Under the pieces are notes generated by a model that did not search any database, was not told the origin of the DNA, and saw nothing but the letters and a program-made list of their open reading frames with translations. This document shows, one piece after another, positions 42,760 through 52,035 of a stretch of DNA of 64,000 nt. Source of the DNA: Pseudomonadales bacterium (GTDB taxonomy: Bacteria; Pseudomonadota; Gammaproteobacteria; Pseudomonadales; UBA7239); assembly GCA_041395665.1 (NCBI GenBank), contig JAWLAB010000001.1, positions 248,001-312,000 of the forward strand, read 5' to 3'. Within the stretch, counting starts at the first letter, position 1; every line of letters starts with the position of its first letter. The translations under genes were made by a program, and so were the position numbers.

Positions 42760-43902
42760 ATGAACCGCTGGCAACAATCATGGCAAGAAAAACTTACTGA
42801 GCGCGCCGAGAATAATTTGCTGCGTACCGTACGCGTCAATGCGTTTGATGCGCAGCGCTCTTTTATCAGCAATGATTATCTTGGTCTTGCGCAACATCCA
42901 GCCTTAAAAAAAGCACTGTGCGCTGCTGCAGAAAAATACGGCAGTGGTAGCGGCGCTTCGCATTTATTGGGCGGGCATTCTGCGCCGCATCAACAACTAG
43001 AAGAAGAACTCACCGCCTTCACCGGTCGCGAACGCGCCCTGCTTTTTTCCACCGGTTACATGGCAAATCTTGGCGTGTTGACAGCGCTGCTGCAAAAAGG
43101 CGATTGCGTACTGCAAGACAAACTCAACCACGCATCACTGTTGGACGGCGGTTTATTTTCCGGCGCGGATTTTCGCCGCTACTTGCACAGCGACATTAAT
43201 AGCCTAGAAAAACATCTAACGCGCTGCGCGGACAAAAAAGTTTTAGTCGCCACCGATGGCGTATTCAGTATGGATGGTGATATTGCGCCGCTACCTGAAT
43301 TAGCTGTTCTGTGCCAACAGCATCAAGCACTATTGATGGTGGACGATGCGCACGGCTTTGGCGTGCTGGGCAAAAACGGCGCTGGCAGTTGCGAACATTT
43401 TTCACTGTCACAAAACGCTGTGCCGATTTTGATGGGTACTTTCGGTAAAGCACTGGGCAGCTTCGGCGCTTTTGTTGCCGGTTCAAATGATTTGATAGAA
43501 ATGCTAATTCAATTCGCGCGACCTTTTATTTACACCACCGCGCTGCCACCGGCACAAACTGCTGCGACATCGTCTGCGCTTGGCTTATTAAAAACAGAAA
43601 GCTGGCGGCGTGAAAAACTGCAAAACAATATTGCCTTTTTCAAACAACAAGCTGCACAGCGGCAACTCGCGTTGCAAGATTCTCCCACCGCCATCCAACC
43701 ACTTTTGATTGGCAGCAGTGTGCGAGTTATGCAAATCGACAAACAGATGCGTCAGCGTGGTTTTTTAGTCGGCGCCGTGCGACCGCCCACCGTAGCAGAT
43801 AACGCAGCGCGTTTGCGCATCACACTGTCTGCCATACACGAAGAAAAAGATATGGCACATTTGCTCGATGCCATCGTCGACTGTTTGCGTGCAACATCAT
43901 GA
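42760..43902 (+). CDS. bioF: 8-amino-7-oxononanoate synthase
   Basis: The 380-residue PLP enzyme condenses pimeloyl-ACP/CoA with alanine. It has ISNDYLGLAQHPAL, GSGSGASHLLGGH, NHASLLDGG, VDDAHGFGVLGKNGAG and the PLP lysine in MGTFGKALGSFGAF. The ATG at 42760 gives the family N-terminus. Its last four bases overlap the next start (ATGA), so the BioHC fusion is translationally coupled. Confidence 0.97.
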   Translation: MNRWQQSWQEKLTERAENNLLRTVRVNAFDAQRSFISNDYLGLAQHPALKKALCAAAEKYGSGSGASHLLGGHSAPHQQLEEELTAFTGRERALLFSTGYMANLGVLTALLQKGDCVLQDKLNHASLLDGGLFSGADFRRYLHSDINSLEKHLTRCADKKVLVATDGVFSMDGDIAPLPELAVLCQQHQALLMVDDAHGFGVLGKNGAGSCEHFSLSQNAVPILMGTFGKALGSFGAFVAGSNDLIEMLIQFARPFIYTTALPPAQTAATSSALGLLKTESWRREKLQNNIAFFKQQAAQRQLALQDSPTAIQPLLIGSSVRVMQIDKQMRQRGFLVGAVRPPTVADNAARLRITLSAIHEEKDMAHLLDAIVDCLRATS

Positions 43903-45422
43903 AATCTTTACCGATTATTTTGTTACACGGCTGGGGGTTTAGCAGTCGCATTTGGCAGCCACTGTTGCAAGCTTTAGCGGTACGCGATTGCACACAAGTT
44001 TTTTGTCTTGATTTACCCGGCTTTGGCAGCGCCTTTCATGAACACGCAAACAGCAACGATGCCGTGCTGCAATACCTCGTTGAACAATTACCAGAGCGTT
44101 GTGTGTTGGGCGGTTGGTCATTGGGCGGGATGCTGGCGACACAACTGGCGGCAAAACACCCAGAACGCGTTGCCGGTTTAATCACGCTCGGCAGCAATTT
44201 GTATTTCACTGCCGATGACGGCTGGCCTGGCATGCCACGGCAAGATTTCCAACAATTTTGTCAACGATTCGACAATCAACCCGAAAAAACTTGGCAGCGA
44301 TTTCTCGGCCTGCAAACGCGCGGCGATGCTGATTGCGAACGCACCAATGCTCTTATCAACACTTTGGTAGATTTCCAAGATTGCAATGCACACACCGCAA
44401 CAAAAATGCTGAAATTACTTGGCGAGATAGATAATCGCGCTATTTTTTCCGTATTGCCTATGCCGAGCTTGCATGTGTTGGGTGATGCAGACGCAATTAC
44501 ACCTGCAGCGATTGCGCCACAGCTTTCTGTTATGAATGCACAGCAAACAACGGTAGTTTTATCGCACAGCAGCCACGCCATGCCGGTATCACACGCCGAA
44601 ACCATTGCTGACCATATTTTGCAGTTCCTACAACAACCGTCAGCCGCAATTTCAAATAACTCACCAAAAAAATCTCATATCGCCAACTCTTTTTCGCGCG
44701 CCGCCACCAGTTACAACCAAGCGGCACAATTGCAAAAAATAGTCGGCGAAGCTCTGCTCGCAACTCTGCCTGATGATTTACAAGGCACAGCATTAGACTT
44801 CGGTTGCGGCACGGGATTTATCAGCGCAGCACTGCAAAAAAAACATCCTGCACTGCGTGTAATCGGCGTTGATCTCGCCAGCGGCATGTTGCAAACCGCA
44901 CAACAAACACACGCTATCACAGCCGTGCAAGCGGATATGGAACAGCTGCCGTTTGCAACACAATCAACCGATCATTTAATTTCTAATCTCGCATTGCAAT
45001 GGGCAGATGATCTCACGCAATGTTTTACTGAATGGCGGCGCACCTTGAAACCGCAGGGCACACTGCGTTTTACCACTTTTTTACCCAACACGCTGCAAGA
45101 ACTTAAAACCAGTTGGCAGGCTGTTGACGATGCTGTGCATGTCAATACTTTTATGACACAAGAAAAAATTGTGGGTGCGTTACAGCAAGCAGGCTTTTCC
45201 TCTATTGAAACTTTCTCTGCTGCGCATGTGTTGTATTACGATCAACTGCAAGATTTGGCGCGCGAACTCAAAGCGATCGGTGCACACAATATGAATAGCG
45301 GCAGACCGCAAGGGCTGACAGGAAAAAATCGCTGGGCAACATTAATAACGGCTTACGAAATGCTGCGTACCGAGCGCGGGCTGCCCGCCACTTACGAGGT
45401 GCTGTATGTCACCGCAGCCTAA
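43899..45422 (+). CDS. bioHC: BioH-BioC fusion: pimeloyl-ACP methyl ester esterase / malonyl-ACP O-methyltransferase
   Basis: The 507-residue protein joins two enzymes of pimelate synthesis. Residues ~1-245 are an alpha/beta hydrolase like BioH, with LHGWGFSSRIW, nucleophile elbow LGGWSLGGM (Ser74), VLGDADAITP and the histidine in SHSSHAMPVS. Residues ~255-507 are BioC: the N-terminal IANSFSRAATSYNQAAQLQ and SAM motif LDFGCGTGFIS, then DLASGMLQTA and SNLALQWADDL. BioC caps malonyl-ACP with a methyl group at the start of pimelate elongation and BioH removes it at the end, so the fusion holds both ends of the pathway. Such fusions are known in some bacteria but are uncommon. Confidence 0.95.
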   Translation: MKSLPIILLHGWGFSSRIWQPLLQALAVRDCTQVFCLDLPGFGSAFHEHANSNDAVLQYLVEQLPERCVLGGWSLGGMLATQLAAKHPERVAGLITLGSNLYFTADDGWPGMPRQDFQQFCQRFDNQPEKTWQRFLGLQTRGDADCERTNALINTLVDFQDCNAHTATKMLKLLGEIDNRAIFSVLPMPSLHVLGDADAITPAAIAPQLSVMNAQQTTVVLSHSSHAMPVSHAETIADHILQFLQQPSAAISNNSPKKSHIANSFSRAATSYNQAAQLQKIVGEALLATLPDDLQGTALDFGCGTGFISAALQKKHPALRVIGVDLASGMLQTAQQTHAITAVQADMEQLPFATQSTDHLISNLALQWADDLTQCFTEWRRTLKPQGTLRFTTFLPNTLQELKTSWQAVDDAVHVNTFMTQEKIVGALQQAGFSSIETFSAAHVLYYDQLQDLARELKAIGAHNMNSGRPQGLTGKNRWATLITAYEMLRTERGLPATYEVLYVTAA

Positions 45423-45771
45423 TACCTTGCTGCGCATTCCGTTGCCACTACGGCAAATCGCTTTTTGGAGCGCATGGTGCGTTGCGACACTGGTGATGTT
45501 ATTGCCTACCAGCAGTTTGCCTTCGGTAAATATTTGGGACAAAGCCGAACACGCAATGACTTTTGCCGGTTTGATGTTTTTAGCGTGGCTCGCTTACCAA
45601 CATCGTTATTCACTCACCGTATTGGCCGCATTGCTGATTGGTTATGGCGTTGCTACAGAATGTTTGCAGCACTTTATTCCATCGCGCAGTTTTAGCGTGC
45701 TGGACATGGTGGCAGACAGCATTGGTGTTCTGTTCATGCTATTTGTACTGCGCTTGAGAAATAAATCATGA
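45406..45771 (+). CDS. VanZ-like membrane protein in the biotin operon
   Basis: The 121-residue protein has about four membrane segments and the VanZ-type WDKAEHAMTFAGLMFLAWLA and QHFIPSRSFSVLDMVADSIG segments. VanZ-family proteins are membrane proteins of unclear biochemical role, first known from teicoplanin resistance. It overlaps the bioHC end by 17 bases and the bioD start by four (ATGA), so it is truly part of the operon. Why a VanZ protein is coupled to biotin synthesis is unknown. Confidence 0.9.
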   Translation: MSPQPNTLLRIPLPLRQIAFWSAWCVATLVMLLPTSSLPSVNIWDKAEHAMTFAGLMFLAWLAYQHRYSLTVLAALLIGYGVATECLQHFIPSRSFSVLDMVADSIGVLFMLFVLRLRNKS

Positions 45772-46406
45772 GCAAGCAGATTTTTTTTATTGCCGGCACT
45801 GATACCGACGCAGGCAAAACTTTTGTCGCCTGCCAATTATTGCGTGCCGCACAGCAGCGCGGTTTTCGCACACTGGGATTAAAACCACTGGCGGCTGGCG
45901 CAGAAAAAACTGCTGAAGGTTTACGCAATGCCGATGCGCTGTTACTGCAGCAAGCATCTTCCGTACAACTCCCCTATGAAGTGATCAATCCTTTTTGTTT
46001 TCTCGAAGCCATTGCGCCACACATTGCAGCAGAAAAGAGTGCCGCTGAAAAAATTGGTATGCAATTAAACGCGCGTGATATTGCACTGCATATTCGTCAC
46101 ACGCTGGATAACACCGATTTTGATTACGCAGTGATTGAAGGTGCTGGCGGTTGGCGCGTGCCGATCAATGAGCAAGAAACGCTGGCGGATGTGGCTAAGC
46201 TGTTAAATGCGCCTGTGATCTTAGTCGTCGGCATGAAACTCGGTTGCCTCAATCATGCACTGCTGACAACAGAAGCGATTACCCGCGATGGTTTAGTTTT
46301 ACGCGGATGGATTGCCAATGATTTCGGCAATCCTATGCCTTATCTAAAAGAAAATATTGCGGCGCTAGAACAGAGAATTTCAGCGCCGCGTTTGTTACTC
46401 GCCTAA
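45768..46406 (+). CDS. bioD: Dethiobiotin synthetase
   Basis: The 212-residue ATPase closes the ureido ring of dethiobiotin. It has the P-loop FIAGTDTDAGKTFVACQLL, GLKPLAAG, IEGAGGWRVPIN and VVGMKLGCLNHALLTTEAI. It ends the biotin operon, overlapping the VanZ gene by four bases. bioA is not in the window, so the operon lacks that step. The PII gene is convergent, four bases away, with no terminator visible between them. Confidence 0.96.
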   Translation: MSKQIFFIAGTDTDAGKTFVACQLLRAAQQRGFRTLGLKPLAAGAEKTAEGLRNADALLLQQASSVQLPYEVINPFCFLEAIAPHIAAEKSAAEKIGMQLNARDIALHIRHTLDNTDFDYAVIEGAGGWRVPINEQETLADVAKLLNAPVILVVGMKLGCLNHALLTTEAITRDGLVLRGWIANDFGNPMPYLKENIAALEQRISAPRLLLA

Positions 46407-46410
46407 AAAA

Positions 46411-46749
46411 TTACAGCGCTTCTGCGCCGGTCTCGCCGGTGCGAATACGGATCACCTGCTCAACGGCAGTGACAAAAATTTTGCCATCACCGATTTTGCC
46501 GGTATTGGCGGCACTGATAATCGCTTCTACAGCAGCGTCCACTTGGTCATCTTTTACCACCAATTGCAGTTTAATTTTTGGTAGAAAATCGATGACATAT
46601 TCTGCGCCACGATACAGCTCGGTGTGGCCTTTCTGACGACCAAAACCTTTCACTTCTTCGATGGTCATGCCTTGAATGCCAATCTCACCGAGAGACTGAC
46701 GCACATCATCCAATTTGAAGGGTTTGATAATGGCTGTGATCATTTTCAT
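46411..46749 (-). CDS. glnK: PII nitrogen regulatory protein (GlnK/GlnB)
   Basis: The 112-residue protein senses ATP/ADP and 2-oxoglutarate and regulates ammonium transport and glutamine synthetase. It has MKMITAIIKPFKLDDVRQSL, the T-loop with the uridylylation tyrosine (KGFGRQKGHTELYRGAEY) and the GKIGDGKIFV B-loop. The ATG at 46749 is canonical. No amtB follows it in this window, so GlnB and GlnK cannot be told apart by context. Confidence 0.95.
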   Translation of the reverse strand: MKMITAIIKPFKLDDVRQSLGEIGIQGMTIEEVKGFGRQKGHTELYRGAEYVIDFLPKIKLQLVVKDDQVDAAVEAIISAANTGKIGDGKIFVTAVEQVIRIRTGETGAEAL

Positions 46750-46823
46750 GCTGACGGCTCCCGCAAGTGACAAGAACAGCACACCACCACGACAGGTGGT
46801 GCGCTAATGTGAGGCAGTCTATG

Positions 46824-46847
46824 CAATGGCTCGTTAAAAAGCCATTG
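46824..46847. other. Perfect 8-bp inverted repeat between phoH and the PII gene
   Basis: CAATGGCT and AGCCATTG surround an 8-base loop. It lies in the 114-base gap upstream of the PII gene. Without a T-run it is not a clear terminator; it could be a regulator site or mRNA hairpin. A second inverted repeat (ACCACC/GGTGGT) lies closer to the PII gene. Confidence 0.35.
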
Positions 46848-46863
46848 AGCAACGCCGCTTTTG

Positions 46864-47676
46864 TCAGCTTTCTGGCTCGTAGCAGTCGATGATGTCACGC
46901 ACCAAGCCACTGCGCACAATATCGCCGCGTTCAAACTCGTGCACATACACGCTGCTCAAATTAGCAAGCCGCGCCACCGCATCGGCTAAACCGTTGGCGC
47001 CGCGTATATCGCTCTGTTTGACATCGCCATTCACCACCACTTTGCAGTTCTCACCGATGCGCGTTAAAAACATTTTCATCTGTGCGATGGAAGTATTCTG
47101 CGCCTCGTCGAGTATCACAAAGTTTTTACTGCTGAAGGTTTTACCGCGCATAAACGCCAACGGCGCGGCAACGATGCGCCCGTGACGAATACAGTAATCC
47201 ACCGTACCTGCGCCGAGCCGTTCGTTGAGTATGTCGCGAAACGCTTCGATGTAGACAGCAAACTTTTCATTCACCGCACCAGGTAAAAAACCCAGTTGCT
47301 CGCCCGCTTCCACCGCAGGGCGCGTGAGGATGATGCGTTCAATCTGCCCTGATTCCAACGCCTCCGCTGCCAGCGATGCCGCGCAATAACTCTTGCCAGT
47401 ACCGGCAGGGCCAATACCGAAAGTGAGGCAATGATTGCGGATGGCGGTGATGTAGCGTTGTTGGGCGGGTGTGCGTGCCATCAAGGGCAGCAGTGTGCGT
47501 TGAGCGGCGTAGGCCGTATCGAGATGGTGTTGCGACGGGTTAATTTCTACAACTTCTGCACTGCGTCGGTGTCGCTGTGATTGTCGTCGTGAATGTCGCC
47601 GCGACTCTTTCATCCCGCGATCGGTCGCATCTCGATGTGACTGTCCTTGGTGCTTTGCGTGTGATTTTCTTGCCAT
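46864..47676 (-). CDS. phoH: PhoH-family ATPase
   Basis: The 270-residue protein has a PhoH P-loop NTPase core: GIGPAGTGKSYCAASLAAEAL, LTRPAVEAGEQLGFLPG, the Walker B FVILDEAQNTS and GENCKVVVNGDVKQSD. The first ~45 residues are unusually rich in Arg, His, Lys and Ser and are not part of the ATPase, suggesting nucleic-acid binding. PhoH proteins are linked to RNA metabolism and phosphate starvation. It lies upstream of the PII gene on the same strand. Confidence 0.93.
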   Translation of the reverse strand: MARKSHAKHQGQSHRDATDRGMKESRRHSRRQSQRHRRSAEVVEINPSQHHLDTAYAAQRTLLPLMARTPAQQRYITAIRNHCLTFGIGPAGTGKSYCAASLAAEALESGQIERIILTRPAVEAGEQLGFLPGAVNEKFAVYIEAFRDILNERLGAGTVDYCIRHGRIVAAPLAFMRGKTFSSKNFVILDEAQNTSIAQMKMFLTRIGENCKVVVNGDVKQSDIRGANGLADAVARLANLSSVYVHEFERGDIVRSGLVRDIIDCYEPES

Positions 47677-47853
47677 GGTTAACGAACCCCCCGGTCAGTT
47701 AAAAATGTCGTCAAAAATCTTTCTGAATTTTTATTTCGCAATTGCACTAATAGACATGGCAAAAAGCTCTCTGTCAACAAAAAAATAGTTAATTCACCCA
47801 GTTTTTCTCTTGTGTAGGTAGAATGCCGTCTTTCTCGCTGTGAGCAGACCGCT

Positions 47854-49353
47854 ATGCACTTTCCTAGCTATCAGCCCGCACTCCGTTCATTTTCTCTGTT
47901 TGTAATTTTTGTTGCGGCAGCCTATTTCAGCGGCGACCTACTCACGCATACGAGCACTCAAACCCTGTCAAAATCTAGTCAAGTGCTGCACTACGGTTTG
48001 CAATGTGCGGTGTGGCTGTCTGGTGCATTCTTTTGTAACGCATTATTCAATCTCATTTTTTGGGATCGTATGTTTGCTGCATTATTTGGTGACAACCAAG
48101 TGCCGCGCTTACTGAAAAATGTTACCGGCATTCTTATCTTTGCTATCGCTATCACCGGCATTATTGGTGTGGTATTCCAAAAACCCATTACAGGTATTTG
48201 GGCGACATCTGGTGTAGTAGGTATCGTGCTCGGTCTTGCATTGCAGAGCATGATTCGCGACATCTTTGTTGGTTTGGCAGTCAACATTGATAAACCCTAT
48301 GGCATCGGTGACACCATTACCGTTCATACCACTTCATTAAATAAAGGCACCGGTGCACGCGGCTTGGTGCTAGAAATTAATTGGCGCACCACTAAATTGC
48401 TGACATCTGATGCCAACATTTTGTATATCCCCAACAGTGTTATTGGCACTTCTGCTCTAACCAATCACTCCGCACCATCGACATCCAGCGAAAGCGAATT
48501 GGATTTTATGCTCGCATTCACGGTAGAGCCTGCGCGAGCCAAACGCATCTTGTTAGGCGCAGCACTCGCAATCGCACGCGAGCAAGGGCCGGTACTGCTC
48601 ACACCATCACCTAAAGTGCGTATTGCGGGCACGGAGCCGGGTGGCGTGGTGTACCGTATTATTTTTATGACGACGCAAGCGCACGGCACCGCTAAAGATT
48701 TAATGCTCACCAGCGTGTTGGAACATATGCATCAGGCCGGTTTGAGCTTGGCGTACCCGCAACAAGATCTCTATCTCGCGGATATGCCACAGCGCAATGT
48801 TGAAGGTGCCTCTGCAGAAGATCGCACTCAATTACTGCAGCGCGTTGATATTTTTGCACCGCTTCAAGTGGATGAATTGCAATTTCTCGCTGACACCGGC
48901 ATCCAACACCTGCTCAAAAAAGGTGAGGTGGTGTTTACCTACGGCGACAGTAGCAACGAGCAGGATTACTCGATGTTTGTACTGATGGAAGGGCTGCTGC
49001 ACGCCAGCATTGAACAGGACGACCAAACACTGCGTGTGGGGCAAATCATACCGGGTGAGGTTTTTGGTGAGATGTCACTGCTTACCGGCGTCGCGCGTTC
49101 AGCAACCGTGATACCAGCCACCGATGTGGCCATCATTGAAATCACGCAGAAAGCCATGGCGGAGCTACTGCAACGGCGCCCAGCGTTGATGAATAATCTC
49201 AGTGAAATCATGGCGGCACGCAAACTGCACAACGAACAGGCCAGTGAAATATCTAGCGATACCCTGCAAGCCGATACACGCTCTAGCATCGCGACTCAGC
49301 TGTTCGACTCCATGAAAAACCTGTTCGGCCGCATCGGCTCACAAACCAACTAG
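47854..49353 (+). CDS. MscS-family mechanosensitive channel with C-terminal cyclic-nucleotide-binding domain
   Basis: The 499-residue protein has about four membrane segments (residues ~10-160). The MscS pore helix and beta domain follow, with GVVGIVLGLALQSMIRDIFVG, NIDKPYGIGDTITV and the LEINWRTTKLLT segment. From about residue 335 comes a cNMP-binding domain with LQVDELQFLADTG and IIPGEVFGEMSLLTGVARSA. Similar channels in other bacteria open in response to membrane tension or bind cyclic nucleotides. Two cyclic-nucleotide-related genes lie later in the window (59-64 kb). Confidence 0.92.
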   Translation: MHFPSYQPALRSFSLFVIFVAAAYFSGDLLTHTSTQTLSKSSQVLHYGLQCAVWLSGAFFCNALFNLIFWDRMFAALFGDNQVPRLLKNVTGILIFAIAITGIIGVVFQKPITGIWATSGVVGIVLGLALQSMIRDIFVGLAVNIDKPYGIGDTITVHTTSLNKGTGARGLVLEINWRTTKLLTSDANILYIPNSVIGTSALTNHSAPSTSSESELDFMLAFTVEPARAKRILLGAALAIAREQGPVLLTPSPKVRIAGTEPGGVVYRIIFMTTQAHGTAKDLMLTSVLEHMHQAGLSLAYPQQDLYLADMPQRNVEGASAEDRTQLLQRVDIFAPLQVDELQFLADTGIQHLLKKGEVVFTYGDSSNEQDYSMFVLMEGLLHASIEQDDQTLRVGQIIPGEVFGEMSLLTGVARSATVIPATDVAIIEITQKAMAELLQRRPALMNNLSEIMAARKLHNEQASEISSDTLQADTRSSIATQLFDSMKNLFGRIGSQTN

Positions 49354-49444
49354 CGCCAGAAACAGCGCCAATACGCTACAGGTCAGATACAGTCACGGGT
49401 ATCATGTGCAGCCCCGATCGCTGTCCCGCCGAACACGACTGAAC

Positions 49445-49951
49445 ATGAAACTGCACGACTTCTCTACCCAAACACTCGCCGCTGAAGGCTTGCGCGCAGG
49501 TATGCGCCGCCTCGCTGCCAGTGTGTGCGTGGTCACCACCGTGGACAGCCATGGTCAACGCCAAGCCATGACCGCGACCTCAGTCGCCTCAGTGTCTGAC
49601 TCGCCCGCCTCACTCTTGGTGTGCATCAACAGTCAATCCTCGTTGCATGACATCGTGGTCGCTGGCTGCGCGTTTGCGGTGAATGTGTTGTCGGCACATC
49701 ACGCCGATATTTCTGTGCTCTGCGCCACCGGTGAAGCCGGTGAAAATCGTTTCAGCTTGGGCGATTGGGACAGCACGCACGGACTGCCGTGGCTGCGCGA
49801 TGCGCAAGCAGTTTTCTTTTGCGACAGCGCGGCGCAATTGCAACACGGCACGCATTTAATTGTGGTGGGCAATGTGCACGAAGTGCGCGTGCAACAACAG
49901 CCAGTCAATCCACTGCTCTATGCCGACGGTCAATACCGTCAACTGAACTGA
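49445..49951 (+). CDS. Flavin reductase (HpaC/HsaB-like)
   Basis: The 168-residue protein matches short-chain flavin reductases: AGMRRLAASVCVVTT, MTATSVASVSDSPASLLVCI, FAVNVLSAHHADIS. These supply reduced FMN/FAD to two-component monooxygenases; HsaB feeds the steroid A-ring monooxygenase HsaA. The ATG at 49445 gives the family start; the GTG at 49406 would add 13 residues. It lies 14 bases before a fadD3-like gene, which supports a steroid role, though no monooxygenase partner is adjacent. Confidence 0.85.
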   Translation: MKLHDFSTQTLAAEGLRAGMRRLAASVCVVTTVDSHGQRQAMTATSVASVSDSPASLLVCINSQSSLHDIVVAGCAFAVNVLSAHHADISVLCATGEAGENRFSLGDWDSTHGLPWLRDAQAVFFCDSAAQLQHGTHLIVVGNVHEVRVQQQPVNPLLYADGQYRQLN

Positions 49952-49965
49952 CGCAGGAAACACTC

Positions 49966-51537
49966 ATGAATTTTGCTGAACTGACCATTCCACAATTGGT
50001 GCAAAACGCTGCCAAAAACTTTGCTGAACACAGCGCGATTGAAGATGGCGATATTCGTCTGTCGTATGCGCAACTGGAACAAGCGCGCGTGCGCGCCGCC
50101 AAAGCATTTATCGCCGCCGGTATTCAGCACGGCGATCGCATTGCGGTGTGGGCGCCGAATATTGCGGAATGGATTACTGCAGCTATTGGTTTGCAATCAC
50201 TAGGCGCAATCTTAGTGCCGGTAAACACGCGTATGAAAGGTACAGAAGCAGGCTATGTATTGCGCACCAGCAACGCCAAATTATTGCTGACCGTTTCCGG
50301 CTTTCTCGGTTTTGATTATCCCGCCATGTTGGCAAAAGAATCGCTGCCCGATTTGCAAAAAATGATTTGCCTGCGCGGCGCATCTGATAATGCGGTGGAC
50401 TGGCAGGCGTTCCTCGCGCAGGGCGACAATATCAGCGACGCAGAAGTGGCTGCACGCACCGCTGCGGTAAAACCCAGCGACATTTCTGATTTGATTTTCA
50501 CTTCCGGCACTACCGGCAACCCAAAAGGCGTAAAAACCAGTCACGGACAAAACATCAAAGTGTTTGCCGTGTGGTCGGATTTGGCGCGCTTAACAGAAAA
50601 AGACCGCTATTTAATCGTCAACCCATTTTTCCATTCTTTCGGTTACAAAGCGGGCTGGCTCGCTTGCTTGATTCGTGGCACCACGATTTTGCCGATGGCC
50701 GTGTTCGATGCCAAAGAAATTTTAGTGCGCATCGGTAGCGATAAAATTTCTGTCCTGCCAGGGCCGCCAACGCTGTATCAAACCATGCTCGCTTTTCCTG
50801 ATTTGAAAAATTACGACATCAGCAATTTGCGTTTGGCCGTGACTGGCGCAGCGGCGATTCCCGTTTCATTGATTCACCAAATGCGTAACGAACTCGGTTT
50901 CAAAACGGTGTTGACCGCTTACGGTTTAACCGAGAGTTGCGGCATGGTAACCATGTGTCGCGATGGCGATGCGGCAGAAATTATTGCGACCACTTCCGGT
51001 CGCGCGATTCCTGATGTCGAAGTGCGCTGCGTCGATGAAAACAATCGAGAAGTCGCACGCGGCGAGGCCGGTGAAATTATTGTGCGCGGCTACAATGTGA
51101 TGCAAGGCTATTTCAATAACGACGAAGAAACCGCAAAAACAATCGACAAAGATGGCTGGATGCACACCGGCGATATCGGCGTGATGGATGCAGACGGCTA
51201 TTTAAAAATCACGGATCGCATGAAAGATATGTTTATCGTCGGCGGCTTCAATTGCTACCCCGCAGAAATTGAAAACTTGCTCGCCACTTGTGAAGGCGTC
51301 GCACAATCGGCGGTGATCGGTATTCCCGATGAGCGCATGGGTGAAGTGGCGATGGCCTACATCGTGCCGAAAGCAGGCGCCGATCTCACGCCAGAAAAAA
51401 TTACCGCGTGGTGCAAAGAAAACATGGCGAACTACAAAGTACCGCGCCGCGTGGAAATTATTGACGCTTTCCCACTCAACGCCACCGGCAAAGTGATGAA
51501 ATTTGTTTTGCGCGATCGCGCATTGGGCAAAACATAA
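49966..51537 (+). CDS. fadD3: FadD3-like HIP-CoA ligase (AMP-forming acyl-CoA synthetase)
   Basis: The 523-residue adenylate-forming enzyme has the P-loop LIFTSGTTGNPKGV, the A5-like TAYGLTES, HTGDIGVMDADGYLKITDR and the catalytic lysine near NATGKVMK. From memory it follows Mycobacterium tuberculosis FadD3, sharing INPFFH-FGYKAG-LAC, SVLPGPPT-YQ and MYI-GGFN-YPAE. FadD3 activates HIP (the C/D-ring residue of steroids) with CoA, the entry to the ipd pathway whose genes lie at 24-33 kb. The ATG at 49966 follows AGGAAACACTC. Confidence 0.87.
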   Translation: MNFAELTIPQLVQNAAKNFAEHSAIEDGDIRLSYAQLEQARVRAAKAFIAAGIQHGDRIAVWAPNIAEWITAAIGLQSLGAILVPVNTRMKGTEAGYVLRTSNAKLLLTVSGFLGFDYPAMLAKESLPDLQKMICLRGASDNAVDWQAFLAQGDNISDAEVAARTAAVKPSDISDLIFTSGTTGNPKGVKTSHGQNIKVFAVWSDLARLTEKDRYLIVNPFFHSFGYKAGWLACLIRGTTILPMAVFDAKEILVRIGSDKISVLPGPPTLYQTMLAFPDLKNYDISNLRLAVTGAAAIPVSLIHQMRNELGFKTVLTAYGLTESCGMVTMCRDGDAAEIIATTSGRAIPDVEVRCVDENNREVARGEAGEIIVRGYNVMQGYFNNDEETAKTIDKDGWMHTGDIGVMDADGYLKITDRMKDMFIVGGFNCYPAEIENLLATCEGVAQSAVIGIPDERMGEVAMAYIVPKAGADLTPEKITAWCKENMANYKVPRRVEIIDAFPLNATGKVMKFVLRDRALGKT

Positions 51538-51571
51538 AGCGCAAAGCATAAAACGCAAGGAATCAAAACAC

Positions 51572-52024
51572 ATGGCAATTACACGCAACACCGTGAATGT
51601 CTATCGCATGTCACCCGCAAAATGGGCAGGCATTGTTGTACTTGCGCTATTTTTTATTGGCGGGGGAGCAACACATTTTCTTTACACGGCTGATTTTTCT
51701 GCCATCGTGCCGCCGTGGATGCCCTATCCGCGTGAAACGGTATTAGCCACCGGCGTATTAGAAGTATTGTTTGCCGCGTTATTGTTTGTAAAAAAAGCGC
51801 GCCCTCTAATCAGTTTATGGATTGCCGTGTACTGTTTAGCTGTTTTGCCTGCCAACTTTTATATGTTGCAAAACAATATCCCGATGTTTGGCCACAACTT
51901 TCCGCAGGAAATTTTGTACACGCGCATTGCGCTGCAAGCGGGCGTGATTGCACTGGCCTTGTGGGCAGCGAATGGCAAAGCGCATTTAGTGCGCTACGGT
52001 TTGTCTGGTTTGTTTCGTGTTTAA
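51572..52024 (+). CDS. DoxX-like four-helix membrane protein
   Basis: The 150-residue protein has four membrane segments and DoxX features: GGGATHFLYTADFSAIVPPW, ATGVLEVLFAALLFVKK, PANFYMLQNNIPMFG. DoxX-family proteins are small quinone- or thiosulphate-linked membrane subunits in some species, but most are uncharacterised. An AAGGA lies ten bases before the ATG, and the gene follows fadD3 by 34 bases, so it is probably in that operon. Confidence 0.85.
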   Translation: MAITRNTVNVYRMSPAKWAGIVVLALFFIGGGATHFLYTADFSAIVPPWMPYPRETVLATGVLEVLFAALLFVKKARPLISLWIAVYCLAVLPANFYMLQNNIPMFGHNFPQEILYTRIALQAGVIALALWAANGKAHLVRYGLSGLFRV

Positions 52025-52035
52025 CGATTCAACTT

